64,000 nt of DNA, taken from positions 21,904 through 85,903 of the forward strand of contig NZ_VTXE01000022.1 of NCBI RefSeq assembly GCF_013114595.1. The letters run 5' to 3'. A program made the position numbers and the translations under genes. This document shows, one piece after another, positions 41,798 to 51,014 of the stretch; position 1 is the stretch's first letter; each line of letters opens with the position of its first letter. Below the pieces are notes generated by a model that was not told the origin of the DNA, did no database searches, and saw only the letters and a program-made list of their open reading frames with translations. The DNA comes from Vibrio sp. 99-8-1. GTDB taxonomy: Bacteria > Pseudomonadota > Gammaproteobacteria > Enterobacterales > Vibrionaceae.

Positions 41798-43298
41798 AAA
41801 ACTGGGCCTAAATAGCCGACAAATTGCAGCAATAGATCTTGGTTCTAATAGTTTCCATATGGTCGTCGCATCGGTGGCTGGCAATGACCTTCAAATTATT
41901 AGTCGCCATAAACAGCGAGTTCGTTTAGCATCAGGACTAGATAAAAGCCGAATCTTAAGTGAAGAAGCGATTCAGCGAGGACTAGACTGTTTAGCCATGT
42001 TTGCAGAACGCTTGCAAGGGTTTGAAATTGGAGATGTAAGAATCGCCGCTACTCATACTCTACGACAAGCAAGAAACGCCTCGTTTTTCATTCGTCGGGC
42101 AAAAGAGATCCTCCCCTTTCCTGTGGAAATTATTCCCGGAACAGAGGAGGCGCGACTGATCTATTTAGGCGTGGCACACACCCAAAGTGAATCAAGATCT
42201 AAACTGGTGATTGATATTGGTGGCGGCAGTACCGAAATGATCATTGGTGATGGTTTTGATGCAGAGCTCGTCAACAGCACCTTGATGGGATGCGTAAGCT
42301 TTACCGAACAGTTCTTTGCAAACGGAAAGCTCTCATCCAAAAACTTTGCCGCGGCCAGTATCGCCAGCCAACAACAGTTTGAGTCTTTGGTGAAACCCTA
42401 TAAAAGAAAAGGCTGGCAACTCGCTCTTGGCTCTTCTGGCACCATCAAGGCAATTCGAGATGTACTCATCGCGATCGGTTACGACGATGGCGTAATTACG
42501 ACCAAACGAATCCAGAAGCTCATCGAAACCTTATGCCAGTTTGACTCCATTGACGATATTAAGCTTGATGGTTTAAGTGATGATCGGAAGCCTGTATTTG
42601 CCGCAGGAGTGGCCATATTAGATGCCATTATGTCTGGGCTAAATATTAAAGAGATGCACTTTTCTGATGGAGCACTAAGAGAAGGGTTACTGTATGAAAT
42701 GGAAGAACGTTTTGAGCGTACCGACATTCGTATGAGAACCACAGAGAATCTCGCCCAGAAACATCTAGTCGATCTCAATCATGCCGATAGAGTTCGCCAG
42801 CAAGCTTTCTCCTTCCTCAAACAGATAACCAGCAACAAAATAATAAAGAAAAATCATGAACTGGCTTCTTTACTTGGCTGGAGTGCACTGCTTCATGAAG
42901 TAGGATTGAGTATCAGTTATCAAGGCTGCCACCGCCATGCCGCCTACATATTGCGTTATACCAATATGCCCGGCTTTAATGCCGAACAACAACTGATTTT
43001 ATCCACTCTGGTTCGCTTTCACCGTAAGTCTCTCAAACTCCATGAAATGGAAGAGTTCACTCAATATAAGAAGAAGCAAGTCATTCAGCTTATCCGAATT
43101 CTTCGTTTGTCTGTGTTGTTAAATGGTCAACGAAGTGAAGATCCTTTACCTAATTTGCAATTGGTAGTGGAAAAGGAAGATCACTGGAAATTAACCAGTG
43201 ATGACAAAAACTGGTTGGAAAACAATAAGCTGCTGCATGCTGACTTGGTATCTGAGCAAGAGAGGTGGCAAAAAGCCGAATGGCTATTGGAGTTCTAA
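41790..43298 (+). CDS. ppx: Exopolyphosphatase
   Basis: Processively removes phosphate from polyphosphate ends. It has 502 residues: the ASKHA-fold N-terminal half begins [15 protein letters not shown] and contains [11 protein letters not shown] and SSGTIKA, and the C-terminal half is HD-like helical ([12 protein letters not shown]). It could be confused with GppA, but the 8-nt overlap with ppk1 and the length favour Ppx. The ATG lies within the last codons of ppk1, implying translational coupling of synthesis and breakdown enzymes. Confidence 0.95.
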   Translation: MNEKLGLNSRQIAAIDLGSNSFHMVVASVAGNDLQIISRHKQRVRLASGLDKSRILSEEAIQRGLDCLAMFAERLQGFEIGDVRIAATHTLRQARNASFFIRRAKEILPFPVEIIPGTEEARLIYLGVAHTQSESRSKLVIDIGGGSTEMIIGDGFDAELVNSTLMGCVSFTEQFFANGKLSSKNFAAASIASQQQFESLVKPYKRKGWQLALGSSGTIKAIRDVLIAIGYDDGVITTKRIQKLIETLCQFDSIDDIKLDGLSDDRKPVFAAGVAILDAIMSGLNIKEMHFSDGALREGLLYEMEERFERTDIRMRTTENLAQKHLVDLNHADRVRQQAFSFLKQITSNKIIKKNHELASLLGWSALLHEVGLSISYQGCHRHAAYILRYTNMPGFNAEQQLILSTLVRFHRKSLKLHEMEEFTQYKKKQVIQLIRILRLSVLLNGQRSEDPLPNLQLVVEKEDHWKLTSDDKNWLENNKLLHADLVSEQERWQKAEWLLEF

Positions 43299-43346
43299 TT
43301 ACTCCCAACGATTGCATATTCGTCGTTCAACAAGCGTCCACATATT

Positions 43347-43379
43347 GAATAAACCTTGGCTCAAAACTAAGGTTTATTC
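43347..43379. terminator. Convergent hairpin between ppx and pstS
   Basis: GAATAAACCTT and AAGGTTTATTC form a perfect 11-bp stem with an 11-nt loop, midway between two convergent stop codons. There is no long T-run, but the position and symmetry suit a bidirectional terminator. Confidence 0.7.
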
Positions 43380-43392
43380 GAACCAACGCCAC

Positions 43393-44355
43393 TCAATTGT
43401 TCGCAAAACCAACTTTCTCAAGCTCTTTTGCCGCAAGATCTTTTGATATAGCGACATAGCCATCTTTCTCAACTATTTGTTGTCCCTCTTTTGAGTAAAT
43501 GAAACGAATAAATTCACGCTCAATTAGAGACATCGCTTTCGCTGGGTGTTTATTCACATAAACATAAAGGTAACGAGAAAGAGGATAACGGTTAGACAAT
43601 ATATTGCTTTTATTGGCTTCTATATACTGTTCACCCTGATGGGCGATTGGCAGCAGCTTTACACCAGAGACGCGATAACCAACACCAGAATAACCAATGG
43701 CATTAATTGAAGAAGCAACAGCTTGAACGACCGATGCAGAGCCGGGTAGTTCATTAACATTTGGAGAGAAATCACCACCACACAAAGCGACTTTCTTAAA
43801 ATAGCCGTAGGTTCCTGAAACCGAATTTCGCCCAAAAAGTTGAATACGTCGTTTAGCCCAATTTCCTTCTACGGATAGAGCCTGCCAGCTACTGATCTGT
43901 TTATTTGCGCCGCAGCGCATAGTACTAGAAAAAATACTGTCGATCTGTTGGAAGTTAAGCCCTTTAATGGGGTTATCTTCGTGCACAAAAATCCCTATGG
44001 CATCAATAGCCACTTTTAACTCGACAGGCTTGTAACCGTACTCACGTTCAAACGCTTCAAGCTCTTTTAGCCGCATTGGGCGACTCATAGGACCAAATTG
44101 AGCCGTTCCTTCCGTTAATGCTGGCGTTGCCGTTGAAGAACCTGAAGCTTGAACCTGAATATTGACATTGGGGTAGTAGCTATTAAATTTCTCGCTCCAC
44201 AATGACATCATGCTGGCAAGAGTATCTGAACCAATGGAAGTTAGGTTACCCGTTAGTCCGGGAACTTTTTTATAACTGGAAAGCTCTTTGCTGATCCCCG
44301 ATGGACTTGCAATAAGAAGGATGGAATAAACAGCACTCAATATAAATCGATTCAC
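43393..44355 (-). CDS. pstS: Phosphate-binding periplasmic protein PstS family
   Basis: Solute-binding protein of the phosphate importer. It has 320 residues with a cleavable signal peptide of about 22. Phosphate-binding motifs appear as IGSDTLASMM near the N-terminus, QASGSSTATPAL and GRNSVSGTYGYF. It is not next to pstCAB but follows phoR by 4 nt, so it is transcribed with phoBR. It belongs to the PBP-like family typical of Vibrio rather than the E. coli PstS lineage; a second PstS may exist elsewhere. Confidence 0.93.
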   Translation of the reverse strand: MNRFILSAVYSILLIASPSGISKELSSYKKVPGLTGNLTSIGSDTLASMMSLWSEKFNSYYPNVNIQVQASGSSTATPALTEGTAQFGPMSRPMRLKELEAFEREYGYKPVELKVAIDAIGIFVHEDNPIKGLNFQQIDSIFSSTMRCGANKQISSWQALSVEGNWAKRRIQLFGRNSVSGTYGYFKKVALCGGDFSPNVNELPGSASVVQAVASSINAIGYSGVGYRVSGVKLLPIAHQGEQYIEANKSNILSNRYPLSRYLYVYVNKHPAKAMSLIEREFIRFIYSKEGQQIVEKDGYVAISKDLAAKELEKVGFANN

Positions 44356-44359
44356 GCCA

Positions 44360-45658
44360 TTACCTAACTATTAAACGTTTTGGCAAAACAAAGGAGAACT
44401 GGCTTCCAATACCCACTTCGCTGCTTATTTCTAACGCTGAATCATGGTGATTAAGGGCATGTTTAACTATCGCTAACCCTAACCCGCTGCCGCCCGTTTC
44501 TCTAGAGCGAGCTTTGTCTACTCGATAAAAACGTTCCGTAAGACGATGCAGATGTTGAGGCTCAATGCCGTCGCCACTGTCTTCCACATCAAGATGAGCG
44601 CCACGATTGGTTTTATACCAGCGCACATGTATTTGAGCTCCCGCAGGAGTATATTTCACCGCATTATAAACCAAGTTAGATATTGCACTGCGCAGCTGAT
44701 CTTCATCACCCAACACTTTAAGAGAGTCATCCACATCAAAATAGAGCTGATGCTTATCTTGTCCACTTAATGTGCTGGCCTCTTTCTCCAATACTTCCAG
44801 CATATTGGGTACATTCACCACTTCATCAAGTTCATGCATAGGAGCCGCTTCAATCTTAGACAAAGTAAGGAGTTGATTGACTAACGCATTCATGCGATTT
44901 AACTGTTCCGTCATCACGCCATGAGCTTTTGGCCACATAGGACCTTGCAACATTTCAACATCTTCCGTCATCTCCAGATAACCTTGTAATACCGTCATAG
45001 GTGTACGCAGTTCATGAGACACATTGGCAAAAAAGTTTCTTCTCATCCCTTCGAGTTGCTTTAATTGGCTCACATCACGAACCACCATTAAGTGCTCCCC
45101 TTCCATATAAGGCACAATACGTAACTCCAGCATTCTCTCGACATTTAACGGCGAACGCATTTCCAAAGGATCGGAAAAATTACCTTTATTGAGGTACTTA
45201 ATAAAATCAGGGGTTCGAATAAGATTTGAAATAGGCTGACCTGAATCATCAGGCCAACGGAAACCTAACAGATGCTGGGCCAATTTATTGCACCAAACGA
45301 TGTTGCCTTCGCTTCTAAATACCACAACGGCATCAGGCAATGACTCAGCACCATTGCGGAAACGTCGAATTAAATTAGTCAGCTCTTTACGCTTTCTTCT
45401 TTGTCTCTGGCTTAAACGATAGATACCATTAAATAGACCTTCCCAGTGCCCGGTGCCAGAGGGAGGCGTTAATCTTTTTTCGTCCCATAACCAAGAAGAC
45501 AAACGAATTTGATTATGGAAGTGCCATAAAAGTTGAATAGCCGTGGCAGCAAGCAGCAACCACGACATATAGCCGAACAACCAACCTATTAGCACCCAAG
45601 GAGCGTAAAAAAAAGCCAATGACCACACTAGCTTTTTCCAGGTTAACTTCTCAATCAT
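44360..45658 (-). CDS. phoR: Phosphate regulon sensor histidine kinase PhoR
   Basis: Membrane kinase that phosphorylates PhoB when phosphate is scarce. It has 432 residues: two N-terminal helices (about 8-48) with a tiny periplasmic loop, a charged linker, a PAS domain (about 95-195, [18 protein letters not shown]), then the DHp domain with His215 in [13 protein letters not shown] and the ATPase domain (N-box [22 protein letters not shown]). It follows phoB by 21 nt and precedes pstS by 4 nt. Confidence 0.97.
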   Translation of the reverse strand: MIEKLTWKKLVWSLAFFYAPWVLIGWLFGYMSWLLLAATAIQLLWHFHNQIRLSSWLWDEKRLTPPSGTGHWEGLFNGIYRLSQRQRRKRKELTNLIRRFRNGAESLPDAVVVFRSEGNIVWCNKLAQHLLGFRWPDDSGQPISNLIRTPDFIKYLNKGNFSDPLEMRSPLNVERMLELRIVPYMEGEHLMVVRDVSQLKQLEGMRRNFFANVSHELRTPMTVLQGYLEMTEDVEMLQGPMWPKAHGVMTEQLNRMNALVNQLLTLSKIEAAPMHELDEVVNVPNMLEVLEKEASTLSGQDKHQLYFDVDDSLKVLGDEDQLRSAISNLVYNAVKYTPAGAQIHVRWYKTNRGAHLDVEDSGDGIEPQHLHRLTERFYRVDKARSRETGGSGLGLAIVKHALNHHDSALEISSEVGIGSQFSFVLPKRLIVR

Positions 45659-45679
45659 TCAGCCCCTCGTAACGGTACG

Positions 45680-46369
45680 TTATGCCTTGGTGGAAAAGCG
45701 ATAACCCGCACCACGCACAGTTTGAATCAGCTTGTCATGGTTCGCACCTTCCAGTGCTTTACGCAGTCGTCGAATATGCACATCAACCGTGCGGTCCTCA
45801 ACGTATACGTTGGTTCCCCAGACATTATTTAGTAGCTGTTCTCGGCTATAAACTCTCTCTTGATGAGTCATAAAGAAGTGCAGCATTTTAAACTCGGTAG
45901 GTCCCATATCGAGTGGCGCATCATTGGCCGTGACACGATGAGAAACAGGATCGAGTTTCAAACCATGCACATCGATAACATCTTCCAATGCAGTAGGTGA
46001 TACTCTGCGAATAACCGCTTTTAGTCTCGCCACCAGCTCTTTCGGTGAAAATGGCTTGGTAATATAGTCATCAGCACCCACTTCTAACCCGCGCACTTTA
46101 TCTTCTTCTTCACCGCGAGCAGTTAGCATAACAACCGGTATGTGTTTGGTTATATCTTCACGCTTTAGATGCTTGATAAGATTGATACCAGAACCACCAG
46201 GTAACATCCAATCTAACAGTATAAGATCAGGATAGGGTTCGCACAGCTTATTAAGAGCCATCTCATAATCTTCTGCCTCTACCACTTGATATCCTTTTTG
46301 CTCAAGAACAAAGCACAACATTTCACGAATGGGAGCTTCATCTTCAACAACCAAAATCCTTCTCGACAT
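45680..46369 (-). CDS. phoB: Phosphate regulon response regulator PhoB
   Basis: OmpR-class regulator that binds Pho boxes. It has 229 residues: receiver domain with Asp53 in [11 protein letters not shown], conserved Thr/Lys in DYITKPF (Lys105), and a C-terminal winged helix from about 130 ending in [10 protein letters not shown] Pho box and -10 immediately upstream imply positive autoregulation. First gene of phoB-phoR-pstS. Confidence 0.98.
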   Translation of the reverse strand: MSRRILVVEDEAPIREMLCFVLEQKGYQVVEAEDYEMALNKLCEPYPDLILLDWMLPGGSGINLIKHLKREDITKHIPVVMLTARGEEEDKVRGLEVGADDYITKPFSPKELVARLKAVIRRVSPTALEDVIDVHGLKLDPVSHRVTANDAPLDMGPTEFKMLHFFMTHQERVYSREQLLNNVWGTNVYVEDRTVDVHIRRLRKALEGANHDKLIQTVRGAGYRFSTKA

Positions 46370-46405
46370 AATTGAGTAACCTTTAAGTTTCTGTCAACAC
46401 TATGC

Positions 46406-46439
46406 ATTATCTTTACTAAATATGACACTTTTGTGACCA
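46406..46439 (-). promoter_or_regulatory. Pho box and -10 of phoB
   Basis: On the minus strand TGGTCAC-AAAA-GTGTCAT (46422-46439) is a near-consensus Pho box, and GATAAT follows after 10 nt. This is the same box-to--10 spacing as at pstC, which supports both. Confidence 0.85.
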
Positions 46440-46596
46440 TTGCAAACTATTTTTCATACAACTGTCGTCTCAATTTAATGGAACTCATGATCATTAACTT
46501 GTTTAGAAGCAGAGTACCGTTTGTTACAACATTCACTACCGTTCGTCGGTGGAACTGGTATTATTACTGCCCTTGATTTTAGAGTAGAGAAATATA

Positions 46597-47511
46597 ATGT
46601 GGTTTAAAAACTGTCTAGCCTATCGCTTTAATCGTGATATCGATTTCGACGCAGAAAAACTTGAACAGCAACTCGAAGAGTTTCGCTTTAAGCCTTGCGG
46701 AAGCCAAGATAAGAGTAAGTTTGGCTGGACAAATGCCATGGGTAAATTTGGCGACACATTGACGCATATGAGTGAAGGGCGAATCTTAATCTGTGCCAAA
46801 AAAGAGGAAAAAATTCTGCCCGCTTCGGTTGTTAATGACAATATGGCAGAGAAGATAGAAGCGCTGGAGCTGCAAGAAGGCCGCCCAGTTAAGAAAAAAG
46901 AGAAAGACAATATTAAAGAAGATATTTTAGTCGATCTACTTCCTCGCGCATTCAGCCGTAGCCAGTTCACCTACGTACTCATTCTTCCAAAAGAGGGAAT
47001 GATAGTGGTAGATGCGTCAAGTTATAAGAAAGCTGAAGACGTATTGGCGCTGTTACGTAAAAGCATTGGTAGCTTGCCTGTTGTTCCAGCGATTCCAGAA
47101 GCCCCAGTAGAAAATACCTTAACCGAATGGGTAAAAACTGGCGAAACACCAGCAGACATTACTTTACTTCATGAAGCTGAATTACAATCCCTTCAAGAAG
47201 AAGGTGGCGTAATTCGCTGTAAAAAGCTGGAATTAAGCTCTGACGATATTGTTAACCATCTTGAAGCCAATAAAATTGTCACCAAGCTTGCTCTAAACTG
47301 GCAAGAGCGTATTGATTTTGTACTGGCGGACGATGCTAGCATTAAACGCCTTAAGTTTAGCGATGAGCTAAAAGATCAAAATGAAGATATTCCAAGAGAA
47401 GATCGAGCAGCACGTTTTGATGCCGACTTCTCTTTGATGAGCTCAGAACTCAGTAGCTTCTTGCCTAATCTATTTGAGTTACTTGGTGGGTTACCGGCTC
47501 AGAACGGATAA
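46597..47511 (+). CDS. rdgC: Recombination-associated protein RdgC
   Basis: Ring-shaped DNA-binding protein that limits RecA activity and in some species affects replication and recombination. It has 304 residues. Family landmarks are [14 protein letters not shown] at the start and [10 protein letters not shown] near residue 45, with the acidic C-terminal part ([14 protein letters not shown]). It stands alone, divergent from phoB, and ends in a strong terminator. Confidence 0.95.
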   Translation: MWFKNCLAYRFNRDIDFDAEKLEQQLEEFRFKPCGSQDKSKFGWTNAMGKFGDTLTHMSEGRILICAKKEEKILPASVVNDNMAEKIEALELQEGRPVKKKEKDNIKEDILVDLLPRAFSRSQFTYVLILPKEGMIVVDASSYKKAEDVLALLRKSIGSLPVVPAIPEAPVENTLTEWVKTGETPADITLLHEAELQSLQEEGGVIRCKKLELSSDDIVNHLEANKIVTKLALNWQERIDFVLADDASIKRLKFSDELKDQNEDIPREDRAARFDADFSLMSSELSSFLPNLFELLGGLPAQNG

Positions 47512-47564
47512 TTCTTCCATTAACTATAGCGATGCACTGCAATTTGCAAATCGCGACGCAAAGT

Positions 47565-47600
47565 GCGATGAAGTAAAGAAATTCACTTCATCGCTTTTTA
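47565..47600 (+). terminator. Terminator after rdgC
   Basis: GCGATGAAGT and ACTTCATCGC form a perfect 10-bp stem with a 10-nt loop followed by TTTTTATTA. The rest of 47601-47752 is AT-rich promoter DNA with no gene. Confidence 0.92.
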
Positions 47601-47752
47601 TTATCTTCAGTTTCCTCTTCCTTACTTTTCAAGTAGAATTCGCCCTCCATTAAATGCTCATATTTAACGCATATTTTACTATGTAATGAGTATCCGATTG
47701 CGCTATTAGGTAGCGCAATTCTGACTTGACATCAGACTAGAGAATAAAAGCA

Positions 47753-49111
47753 ATGTTTAAACCAGAATTACTGTCTCCAGCAGGCAGCTTGAAGAATATG
47801 CGATACGCCTTTGCCTATGGTGCAGATGCCGTATACGCAGGACAACCTAGATACAGCCTCCGCGTAAGAAACAACGAGTTTAACCACGAAAATCTGCAAA
47901 TTGGTATTGATGAAGCTCACGCTCAAGGTAAGAAGCTTTATGTGGTTTGTAATATTCAGCCTCATAACTCAAAGCTGAAGACCTTCATTCGTGACTTAAA
48001 GCCCGTTGTCGATATGGGCCCTGATGCCTTAATTATGTCTGATCCAGGCTTAATCATGATGGTTCGCGAAGCCTTTCCTGATATGGCCATTCATCTTTCT
48101 GTTCAAGCTAACGCCGTAAACTGGGCGACCGTAAAATTCTGGTCTACTCAAGGTGTGGAAAGGGTCATTCTCTCTCGTGAACTATCATTAGAGGAGATCG
48201 AAGAGATTCGTGAGCATTGCCCTGAAACTGAGCTAGAAATTTTTGTTCATGGCGCGCTATGTATGGCTTACTCTGGTCGTTGTCTGCTTTCTGGTTACAT
48301 CAATAAACGAGATCCTAACCAAGGCACTTGCACCAATGCTTGTCGCTGGGAATATAAAGTAGAAAAAGCACAAGAGAGTGATTCTGGCCAAATTGTGGAA
48401 ATTCAAGAAGCCATTGAACGCCCAGACAATACACTAGGCTTAGGCAAGCCAACGGATGAGGTTGTGTTGCTCTCTGAAAGCCACCGACCAGAAGAAAAAA
48501 TGGCGGCTTTTGAAGATGAACACGGCACGTATATTATGAACTCCAAAGATCTTCGTGCCGTTCAACACGTAGACCGATTAACAAAAATGGGTGTTCACTC
48601 TTTAAAAATTGAAGGCCGTACTAAATCATTTTACTACTGCGCAAGAACCGCTCAAGTTTACCGTAAAGCTATCGACGATGCGGTAGAGGGAAAGCCTTTT
48701 GACGAAAGCCTATTGGGTACCTTGGAAAGCCTAGCTCACCGTGGATACACAGAAGGCTTCCTACGTCGTCACACTCATGATGCGTATCAAAACTATGACT
48801 ATGGTTACTCTGTATCCGACACTCAGCAATTTGTCGGAGAGTTCACTGGCAAACGCCGCGGTGATCTTGTTGAAGTTGACGTAAAAAATAAATTTGTTGT
48901 TGGTGATCAATTAGAATTAATGACACCTCAAGGAAACATTACCTTTACGCTAGAAAAAATGGAAAACCGAAAGTCAGAGCAGATCGATGATGCAAAAGGT
49001 AACGGTCACTTTGTCTTTATCCCTGTTCCAGAAGAGATAGAGCTAGAATACGCTCTGCTTATGCGCAATTTTACCTCAGGTCAAGATACGCGTAATCCGA
49101 ACAAAAAATAA
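47753..49111 (+). CDS. trhP: Prephenate-dependent tRNA uridine(34) hydroxylase TrhP (YegQ)
   Basis: U32 peptidase-family protein that takes part in 5-hydroxyuridine formation at tRNA position 34 together with prephenate. It has 452 residues. It opens with KPELLSPAGSLKNMRYAFAYGADAVYAG, the U32 hallmark, and has the Cys-rich stretch FVHGALCMAYSGRCLLSG followed by GTCTNACRWEY, consistent with an Fe-S site. A ferredoxin gene lies nearby at 49712. Older annotations call such proteins peptidases; I see no protease evidence. Confidence 0.93.
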   Translation: MFKPELLSPAGSLKNMRYAFAYGADAVYAGQPRYSLRVRNNEFNHENLQIGIDEAHAQGKKLYVVCNIQPHNSKLKTFIRDLKPVVDMGPDALIMSDPGLIMMVREAFPDMAIHLSVQANAVNWATVKFWSTQGVERVILSRELSLEEIEEIREHCPETELEIFVHGALCMAYSGRCLLSGYINKRDPNQGTCTNACRWEYKVEKAQESDSGQIVEIQEAIERPDNTLGLGKPTDEVVLLSESHRPEEKMAAFEDEHGTYIMNSKDLRAVQHVDRLTKMGVHSLKIEGRTKSFYYCARTAQVYRKAIDDAVEGKPFDESLLGTLESLAHRGYTEGFLRRHTHDAYQNYDYGYSVSDTQQFVGEFTGKRRGDLVEVDVKNKFVVGDQLELMTPQGNITFTLEKMENRKSEQIDDAKGNGHFVFIPVPEEIELEYALLMRNFTSGQDTRNPNKK

Positions 49112-49146
49112 TCGATGATTTTGTAATAAAAATATTACTAATTATA

Positions 49147-49172
49147 AAGGCTTACTATGGTAAGCCTTTTTT
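49147..49172 (+). terminator. Terminator after trhP
   Basis: AAGGCTTAC and GTAAGCCTT pair over a 4-nt loop, followed by six T. Strong, and 35 nt after the stop. Confidence 0.95.
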
Positions 49173-49208
49173 GTATGTAAAAAATGATATATTTACTATT
49201 GAAAATCC

Positions 49209-49304
49209 GGTATCAATTATGCATATTAATCAAGGTATCAATAATTCGGCAAACTCTTGCCCTGACGAAGGGAATAGCTAAAAGGACGAAATTAAGAGTT
49301 TGGC
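49209..49304 (+). promoter_or_regulatory. Repeat-and-stem leader upstream of the 77-residue gene
   Basis: GGTATCAATTAT and GGTATCAATAAT are direct repeats at 49209 and 49234. GCAAACTCTT at 49249 then pairs with AAGAGTTTGGC at 49294, enclosing a small CCCT-GACGAAGGG hairpin. The stem ends 13 nt before the next ATG. Either an operator pair plus a structured 5' leader, or a small RNA; no known riboswitch consensus was recognised. Confidence 0.45.
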
Positions 49305-49316
49305 AGACGGTGTAAT

Positions 49317-49550
49317 ATGAGTAATTTATATAAAATTGAATCCTACTGTGAAACTAGCGTAAAACGCATAGAAGAGTGTATCAGAAACTCTGGCGGTCAA
49401 TGTGTCGTTAGAGGTTGGGCGATCATCACAAACTATGTGTTTGATGATCAGCAAAGCAGCCAAATTTTGCATTTGATTTCTAAGATCACAGACGAACTAA
49501 GCGATGATGACGTAAACACTTGGTCTAATTATCAGCTTATTGCTGCTTAA
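49317..49550 (+). CDS. Small protein of unknown function (77 residues)
   Basis: I do not recognise this protein. It is soluble-looking, acidic, and has three Cys (YCETSV, ECIRN, GGQCVVRG). Composition looks coding (mixed, no low-complexity), and it follows a terminator and a structured leader in its own direction, which suggests an independent, possibly regulated gene. The ribosome site is weak (GACGG about 9 nt upstream). It lies between trhP and the ferredoxin gene but no functional link can be shown. Confidence 0.6.
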   Translation: MSNLYKIESYCETSVKRIEECIRNSGGQCVVRGWAIITNYVFDDQQSSQILHLISKITDELSDDDVNTWSNYQLIAA

Positions 49551-49645
49551 CCCCTTCACTATTAGCTGTTGTGCGATTATTTAGTTAATAATCGTAGCGA
49601 TTCTCTGCGCTCAATAAGTCTAGAGATTCACAACCAATATGCTAA

Positions 49646-49966
<321 letters not shown>

Positions 49967-50039
49967 TCATCAATCAAGATATTCACTGACTAGATTGTGA
50001 GTCGTCACAGGCAAAAATCACCGTAAAAATAACTGTTCA

Positions 50040-50095
50040 CTCATTTTGTGAGCAAAACAAGGTTTTGTAGCTGAGCAACTAGGTTATAAAATGAG
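50040..50095 (+). promoter_or_regulatory. Three-way-junction-like leader before the nucleotidyltransferase gene
   Basis: CTCATTTT at 50040 pairs with AAAATGAG ending at 50095. Inside are CAAAAC-AAG-GTTTTG and a short TAG...CTA stem. The fold ends 26 nt before the ATG at 50122, which lacks a good Shine-Dalgarno. Not matched to a known RNA family. Confidence 0.4.
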
Positions 50096-50121
50096 CTTCA
50101 CTTTGCAACCAAAGTCGTTTT

Positions 50122-50907
50122 ATGCCACAAGACAACCTCCACACATTAATTACCTCCTTATCACAGTTGCCTCAAGTTGAAGCTGTAGCGCTTGGCGGTT
50201 CCCATACTGTTAATATGCACGATGCACTTTCAGACTACGATTTATACGTCTACACCAGTGCAGAGATCCCAATAAAAATAAGAGAGAAAATAACAGAAGA
50301 GAGCTGTGATTACATAGAGTTAAACAATCAGTTTTGGGAAACAGAAGATGATGGAATACTAAAAAACGGCACGGAAATCGACATTATTTATCGCTCTTTA
50401 GCTTGGCTAGATCAACAGCTTAGTCATATCGTATTCAACCATCAAGCGTCTGTCGGGTACTCCAGTTGTTTTTGGTTTAATCTACTCAACTCACATATTA
50501 CCTTTGATAGAGAGCAGCAACTTAATAAACTCAAGTCTAAGTACTCAATTCCTTACCCTGAGGCACTGACAAAAAATATTGTCGCAAAAAATGCCCCGTT
50601 ACTCTCTAGCTCTATCGCCTGCTACCCTAAGCAGATCGAAAAAGCGATAAAGCGAAATGACAGAATCAGTGTCAATCACCGAGTTGCCGCCTACCTTGCT
50701 AGCTATTTTGATGTGCTTTTTGCCATCAATAAATTGCCCCATCCAGGGGAGAAAAGAATGCTCACTTATAGTCAGGCAAGATGCTCATTACTCCCTGAAG
50801 GCATGAGTGAAGATATCAATGCCATTCTCGATTTGGCAGCCAATAACGACCTTAATCTGATCTCTTTGCTAAAAGAAAACAGTGAGAAATTGCTACAATT
50901 AGCATAA
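50122..50907 (+). CDS. Nucleotidyltransferase-fold protein (DUF4037-like)
   Basis: 261 residues. The N-terminal 100 residues are a pol-beta-type nucleotidyltransferase: the GGS motif appears in ALGGSHTVN (about 25) and two Asp in SDYDLYVY (about 38-45), with a third acidic position in EIDIIYR. The C-terminal half is helical and resembles the DUF4037 domain. Such proteins include antibiotic adenylyltransferases and toxin-antitoxin enzymes, but no partner is beside it and the substrate cannot be inferred. It precedes the LTA-synthase-like gene by 107 nt. Confidence 0.78.
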   Translation: MPQDNLHTLITSLSQLPQVEAVALGGSHTVNMHDALSDYDLYVYTSAEIPIKIREKITEESCDYIELNNQFWETEDDGILKNGTEIDIIYRSLAWLDQQLSHIVFNHQASVGYSSCFWFNLLNSHITFDREQQLNKLKSKYSIPYPEALTKNIVAKNAPLLSSSIACYPKQIEKAIKRNDRISVNHRVAAYLASYFDVLFAINKLPHPGEKRMLTYSQARCSLLPEGMSEDINAILDLAANNDLNLISLLKENSEKLLQLA

Positions 50908-51014
50908 TTTTTTGCCGTATTCACATTGTGTTCACTTAGCCTATTTTAGAGTTTGTCAATAAGAGGTGTTCTCTCCGTTCACCTTCCTTTATTGTTCACA
51001 CTCTGAGATAAATT

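Noticed and set aside
49248..49316. Possible GEMM-type c-di-GMP riboswitch (GGCAAAC, AGCTAAAAGGACGAAA)
   Set aside because: The conserved motifs occur in the wrong order and the tetraloop/receptor pieces are absent; only a generic stem is supported.
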